Part shown: positions 59,619 to 64,000 of the stretch, one piece after another
How the letters are laid out: the number at the start of each line of letters is the position of its first letter
Numbering within the stretch: position 1 is the first letter of the stretch
Assembly (NCBI GenBank): GCA_033297205.1
Contig: MU859115.1
Span: forward strand, 70,461-134,460
DNA from: Pseudoneurospora amorphoporcata
Lineage: Eukaryota; Ascomycota; Sordariomycetes; Sordariales; Sordariaceae
DNA: 64,000 nt
Direction: 5' to 3'
Program-made: the position numbers and the translations under genes
The notes under the pieces: generated by a model
Told to the model about the DNA's origin: nothing
The model's database searches: none
Seen by the model: only the letters and a program-made list of their open reading frames with translations

Positions 59619-60833
59619 TTACGCTCTCCTTCTCCACAATCCCCGCAGCCAACTCCTCAAAACCCGACGCTCCCAGACCAGACCCCCTATCATCATCAAC
59701 TTGCTCTTGCGCCGCCTCAAGTAGATGGGCTCATTCAACGATTGAAGACGAGGCGTACGTCTTAGGCGAGGTGTACTTTTGCCGGATGTGTTCGGGCTTG
59801 GGCTGGTGGTGATGGGTATGAGTTGGCCAAGGCCGAGTGCAACGCTGCTACCGTTTCTGCTCCTTTCTGTTACCTGAGATGGCTCTCTCCAGGACGAGTG
59901 GATAGACTGCGAAGGGGTGGAAACGGTGAAGTCCTCCCAAGATTGGATTGAGCCGACTGTGGCGTTTGCGGGAGCACGGCTGGGAGAAAGGAGGTGGAGA
60001 GAAAGGCTGGGAGAAGGCTGAAATGGGACGGTGGCAACACCAGACGTGGTTTGTAAGTCGGCTTGTTGATGTTGTCGGCGAGAAGGAGGAGGTATGGATT
60101 GTGACTGGGCTGGGAGGGAAGAGTTGCTCAGCCTACTGGGGGTGTTAACAGCAATAGCAGCAGCAGCCACGGAGAACGGAGTGGGAGTTTCCCGCGGCCG
60201 GATGGTTGCGCGGACGGTTGATGTACTCGACATCTCGTCTTCTCCTCCTCTTGAATCAGGTCCCTCCAGGAGGCGGGCTAGATTGCTCTTTGTCAGGCGT
60301 ACCGTGTGAGTCCTGTTGCACTTCGAGGTAGATTGACCCATGGGAGAAATGGTTGTCTTCTTTCTCGGAATTGGAGACAGGCTAGTAACGATTCCAGGAA
60401 AGGAGTCGGAGGATGGCTGCGATGCTAGCTCCTTGGACGGCCGGGACTTGGTGTACTGCGAGGTCCGTTCTTTGGTGATCTCTGACAGCTGATGGTAGTC
60501 GTAGTTATATATATCTTCCGCGCTGGAAATGGAAGACTCGGGTTGTAGGTCGGTCGTGTTGGTGGTAATGTTCTGCTCGACCACGGTATTCCCTTGGATG
60601 CGCCTCTTATGCTCGTCGTTGTCGCGTTCTCCTAGGGCTGAAAGGGTGAGATTCGTGTCCTGGCTGTTGTTAAGAGGTGGGATTGGCTGGTAATCGGATG
60701 TAGGAATCGCAAGTCTCGCCAGGACATTATGATACGACGAAGTCAGTGTCCTCTTAATGGCTTCGTCAGCCTCGTCTGAATCCGTAATGGTAGCGGCCGT
60801 GTGGCGAGAGGAACCAGTCCCTGACTGTCTGCC
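59619..60833 (-). CDS. open segment coding for a Ser/Thr/Pro-rich disordered protein, no own start
   Basis: About 404 codons are open directly after the TAA at 60834-60836, in the same frame as the gene upstream. The first ATG is about 150 codons in, so this is probably an exon or the tail of a broken gene. The start of the segment looks protein-like (DSDEADEAIKRTLTSSYHN, then LARLAIPTSDYQPIPPLNN), as does RTHTVRLTKSNLARLLEGPD. The rest is Ser/Pro/Gln-rich, and the last 50 residues are Arg-rich. A 51-nt stretch with GTGAAG donor and GACAG acceptor (60825-60875) would remove the TAA and fuse it in frame to the upstream gene; the branch site is weak. No domain recognised. Confidence 0.4.
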   Translation of the reverse strand, partial: GRQSGTGSSRHTAATITDSDEADEAIKRTLTSSYHNVLARLAIPTSDYQPIPPLNNSQDTNLTLSALGERDNDEHKRRIQGNTVVEQNITTNTTDLQPESSISSAEDIYNYDYHQLSEITKERTSQYTKSRPSKELASQPSSDSFPGIVTSLSPIPRKKTTISPMGQSTSKCNRTHTVRLTKSNLARLLEGPDSRGGEDEMSSTSTVRATIRPRETPTPFSVAAAAIAVNTPSRLSNSSLPAQSQSIPPPSRRQHQQADLQTTSGVATVPFQPSPSLSLHLLSPSRAPANATVGSIQSWEDFTVSTPSQSIHSSWREPSQVTERSRNGSSVALGLGQLIPITTSPSPNTSGKSTPRLRRTPRLQSLNEPIYLRRRKSKLMMIGGLVWERRVLRSWLRGLWRRRA

Positions 60834-61547
60834 TTAATTCTCAGAATCTTCCTTATCCTCAACCTCAATCTTCACCTCCTTCTTCTCAGTCTCCTCCAGC
60901 TTCTCCTGCTCCTCCTCTCCCTTCTCCCACACCCTCTCCCTCTCCTCCAACTCCCCCCTCCACTCCCTCCTCTTTCTCCCCTCCTCCCCCCACATAATCG
61001 TCTTCCACCTAATATCCTCCAACTTCATAATCCCCCCACCCACATCCTCCCCCGCAAACGGCACCAGTCTTCCCAACATGATTATCTCCCCTCTCTGCGA
61101 CTTCGGATCCTCCACATACTCCGTCCCCCCGTCGAAAATAACCTTCCCAGGCACGCCCTCCGCGTCCACCGGCTCGTTCCAACCGCGGACGTTCTTGTAC
61201 TGCTAGTACTTGAGAATGACCTGGTCATCACGGATTCCGGTTTCGGTGGAGAAAAAAGAGGCAAACCCCGAGCTGCGGTAGTAAGCTTGGCAACGGCCGC
61301 AGAAGCCGAAGCGGGTTTCTGTGAAGAATGGATGTGGTGGGCGACAGGATGGAGAGAGGGTTCGGGGATTGATGAGTCCGGTGAGGCGTGGGCAGAAACC
61401 GGTTTTGGAAGTGAGGGCGCCGTTGCCGTTGGTAGTAGAAGGTAAGGCTTCGAAGGCGACTTCGAATCGACGCTGGCGCTCGCAGGGTCGGATGCCAGAA
61501 GAGATGTGACCGTAGACGGTGTAGAGCTTGCGCTTTTCGAGACACAT
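60834..61547 (-). pseudogene. cysteine-rich hypothetical gene interrupted by an in-frame TAG
   Basis: From ATG at 61547 a 114-residue frame starts MCLEKRKLYTVYGHISSGIR and holds cysteines at 2, 22, 52, 68, 83 and 86, including FGFCGRCQAYYR, a possible metal-binding pattern. It stops at TAG (61203-61205). The same frame then continues for 122 codons (YKNVRGWNEPVDAEGVPG to an acidic, Glu/Lys-rich tail) with the same GC-rich third positions, ending in TAA at 60834-60836. No in-frame intron of reasonable size removes the TAG. TAG could derive from CAG or TGG by one transition. The reading is therefore a damaged allele, a gene using stop readthrough, or a 114-residue protein followed by chance open sequence. 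Family unknown to me; small Cys-rich fungal proteins with similar MCL..YxxYGH starts exist. Confidence 0.45.
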
Positions 61548-63012
61548 TGTGATGTCTGCTCTTGGTAACGGGATGGGTGCCCGGTTCTTGCTGCTTGAAG
61601 ATGTGTGGTACAAGTCGGTGGACTATCGTGGACACGTGCAATAAAACGCGTGCCTCTGGAGTTTGGAGGGAGGAAGAGAGGAATCGAGAAAAATGAAAAT
61701 CTCGAGGGTCTGGATCTATATAGCTGGGGGACGAGGGTATTAGCGGTGAGGCATCTCCGACCGTTTGCTACGGCGTGATGAAAGGGGTCGAGTGAATGGG
61801 ATAATATGATCAAGAGAGGTCTCGACTATTCAATCTGACCGAAGTTGAATTTCCGGCTCGTGAAACTTCGCCAGTTATCGCCGAGTGTTGAACGCCGATC
61901 AACACTTACTCCATGTCGAGGAGTGCGACCCTGTATGAACCATCACTATATCGATCGGCAGTTGACAAAAGAAGTCTTTCCTCGTACTTATTTGGCACCA
62001 GAGGCTTTTCTCGAGATATTCCAAATAATAATTCGGATGTCAAAGAACCAGAGGGTCCGGCAGAGGGAAGATATCTCCAACTTGTTGATTTGTTGTTCTC
62101 TGAGCATGTTTTCAAGCCAGAAACTTTTGACACGAATGTTGGTTGAGCTTGAAGCATCGTGTCATGCCAGAAACGCTCCGCTCTGTTGTTCAACAAGATC
62201 CGTTCGCCCGCGTTGAGCAGACTGTTCTGGGGCGAAATGTAGACCTGATGTCCATCATTTACTCGATCACGTTCTGACATCCGTTCCAAAATCCTATTCC
62301 TTATTCCTAGGATCTTTTAGGTTGGGAACCCATTTTATATGTGGGCCAACATCATCGAGCCTGCCCATGGAAAGTATCATGGCTCACAGTCACTCCTTTG
62401 GTCCTGACTGACTCAAACAGGAAATATTTTCTACCTAATGACAGATACAATCGTTTTGCTAGCTGATCTGACCGTCAATCGAAGGGGTTTGGGATGTTGG
62501 TCATGAAACTCATATCTTATTCATCCGAATCTGGCTGGTGTCAGTTCCTCCCAAGCAACGTGTTTTACACGTGGACTTCTATCCAGAACTCTTATACCGC
62601 TCTTCCAAGTACCATACAATGCCCGTTTGCTTGTCTTGCTTCGGCTCATCTGGATGACGCCGGGCTCGAGGTGCAAAGGGTCAGAGACACATCAACATCA
62701 TCAACTGAATAATACAACCCGTAAGAACTCATTGTACATACGTTTGCAAGAGGTGGTGAGACCTGATGGGAAGTATCTCCAAGACCGCCAAGGGGGAGCG
62801 TACTTGCGGAATGATTCGTAAATGTGTAGGGTAAGGCACATTGCACAGATTGTGGACTAGGCGGTGTTGCTGCCCAAACAAAGTAATTCTTTTGATTTGA
62901 GACTCTTCGTCTAACCCCCGAATTGGTATTCCCAAATGCAATCGCTGTGCCCATGACACTTTCCCTCCTCTTCCAGCCCTTTTCCTGATCGTCTCTACTC
63001 GCCATTCTAGGC
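61548..63012. other. intergenic region, no gene recognised
   Basis: The first 300 bases are the likely promoter of the minus-strand cysteine-rich gene. The rest precedes the 3' end of the Vms1-like gene. Short frames on both strands show no support. Confidence 0.5.
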
Positions 63013-64000
63013 TCACTGCCCACCCTGCAACCTCCTAATCCTCTCCTCCGCCGCCCTCGCCCTCCTCTCCCTCTCCAACCTCATCTTCATCTCCGGCGTG
63101 AGTCCCTTCGCCTCCTCCTCCCTTCGTTCCTGCGGCGTCAACTTCATCGCAGCCGCCAAGACACTTCCACCAGACTTCTTCCCACTATGCGTCGTCGCAT
63201 CAACTTTGGGACCGTCCTTCTTCAGCCTCTCCTCCTCCGCCTTCCTCCTCTGATCCTCCTTCTCCTTCGCCTCGTTCTTCTCCCTCTCCGTCCTCTTCAG
63301 CGCCTCATCCCGTGATAGCGCGATGGGGACCTTAGCTGCTTCCCAATCCCATGCTTTTTCACCGAGCTCCGAGCGTGCGACGCGGAAGGCGTCGCGGGTG
63401 GCGCGGTCGCCGGCAAGTTCGAAGGCGGTTCTACCGTCCCCGTTAGAAACGGTGGGGTCCGCGCCGGCGCGGGTGAGGAGGTTGGTGACGAGCGGCGCTG
63501 AGTTTTGGGATGCGGCTAGGTGGAGGGGCGTTGGGGTGTGGTGGTCTGCTGGGAAGAAGCGGAACTCCTTCAGGGAGATGTCGTTTGTGCTGATGTAGGA
63601 TAGAAGGGCGGGCACCTTGGAGCGCTTGACCAGGGCTTGGATCTGTTGGGTGTGCAAGAGAAGCGTCTCCTCCTCCTCTGACAGTTTCGGCTTCGCAGCC
63701 GCGGCCGGCTTAGGGCTCTTTGGTCTTTTCGATGACTCGGCTGCCGGAGCGGCTGCTTCGGGGACGATTTGTCGTATTTTGAGTCTGGTAAGTTCGATGA
63801 AGGCGCGCATGAGCTCGTTCTGGGTCGCTCTGCGGGTCATGAACGGGAAGCCACGGATGCGAGGGTCGTTTGCCCGCAAGACCTGTCCGTCGTAGGGGCC
63901 GAACAAGGTCCTCCTGTTGGTTAAACCGGTGGCGCGGATAAAGAGCAGATCGGATGTGTTGATAAGTCCCTTCCATTCGGCCAGCAGCCCGCGAACATCC
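63013..64000 (-). CDS. VMS1: Vms1/ANKZF1-like peptidyl-tRNA endonuclease, C-terminal part (5' end outside window)
   Basis: The frame is open to the window edge, so only about 328 C-terminal residues are seen. The first visible stretch (LLAEWKGLINTSDLLFIRA, then NRRTLFGPYDGQVLRANDPRIRGFPFMTRRAT) is the end of the Vms1 release-factor-like domain. The catalytic Gln lies upstream and cannot be checked. An ankyrin repeat follows (TPLHLAASQNSAPLVTNLL, then GADPTVSNGDGRTAFELAG), then a charged coiled-coil. The extreme C-terminus has RERRARAAEER, an exact R-x5-A-A-x2-R p97/Cdc48-binding (VIM) motif. Vms1 releases stalled nascent chains from 60S-tRNA in ribosome quality control and protects mitochondria. 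The Cdc48-binding motif fits that role. No intron is seen in this part. Confidence 0.93.
   Translation of the reverse strand, partial: DVRGLLAEWKGLINTSDLLFIRATGLTNRRTLFGPYDGQVLRANDPRIRGFPFMTRRATQNELMRAFIELTRLKIRQIVPEAAAPAAESSKRPKSPKPAAAAKPKLSEEEETLLLHTQQIQALVKRSKVPALLSYISTNDISLKEFRFFPADHHTPTPLHLAASQNSAPLVTNLLTRAGADPTVSNGDGRTAFELAGDRATRDAFRVARSELGEKAWDWEAAKVPIALSRDEALKRTEREKNEAKEKEDQRRKAEEERLKKDGPKVDATTHSGKKSGGSVLAAAMKLTPQERREEEAKGLTPEMKMRLERERRARAAEERIRRLQGGQ

Overview
The window is nuclear DNA of a filamentous ascomycete, most likely Sordariales close to Neurospora or Sordaria. Signs are short 50-100 nt introns with GTRNGT donors and CTAAC/CTGAC-like branch sites, GC-rich third codon positions, long gaps between genes, a 2EXR protein, a fungal-type annexin and a CFEM cell-wall protein. 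The Cu/Zn superoxide dismutase is very close to the N. crassa SOD-1 I remember but seems to differ at a few zinc-loop and scattered positions, so I favour a relative over N. crassa itself. There are no bacterial features, rRNA, tRNA or CRISPR.

Left, gene-rich part (1-32 kb). The 3' end of a proline-rich disordered protein converges on a large RHO1-type GEF (DEP-DH-PH-CNH, minus strand). Then come a tiny spliced Gly/Ser/Asn-rich gene, sod-1 with four exons, a 2EXR protein (minus), Tudor-SN/SND1, transaldolase with five exons, GPI2/PIG-C of the GPI-GlcNAc transferase (minus), a short secreted or single-pass membrane protein with a duplicated motif, and an annexin with a long disordered head.

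Right, gene-poor part (32-64 kb). About 18 kb between the annexin and a large GPI-anchored CFEM wall protein holds only one convincing gene, a three-exon Zn2Cys6 transcription factor. It also holds a 380-bp inverted-repeat element, simple repeats and one possible decayed gene. Further right are a possible two-exon disordered protein, a chain of same-frame open segments split by stops (probably a broken gene), and the C-terminal part of Vms1/ANKZF1, cut by the window edge.

The genes are mostly unrelated housekeeping functions. One loose theme is the cell surface: the RHO1 GEF belongs to wall-integrity signalling, GPI2 starts GPI-anchor synthesis, and the CFEM protein is a predicted GPI-anchored client. 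All splice sites were read by eye and there is no transcript support. The strongest leads are two in-frame TAG codons followed by coding-like extensions, the hairpin-type repeat at 33.0-33.4 kb, and the isolated zinc-cluster regulator in its long non-coding surround.
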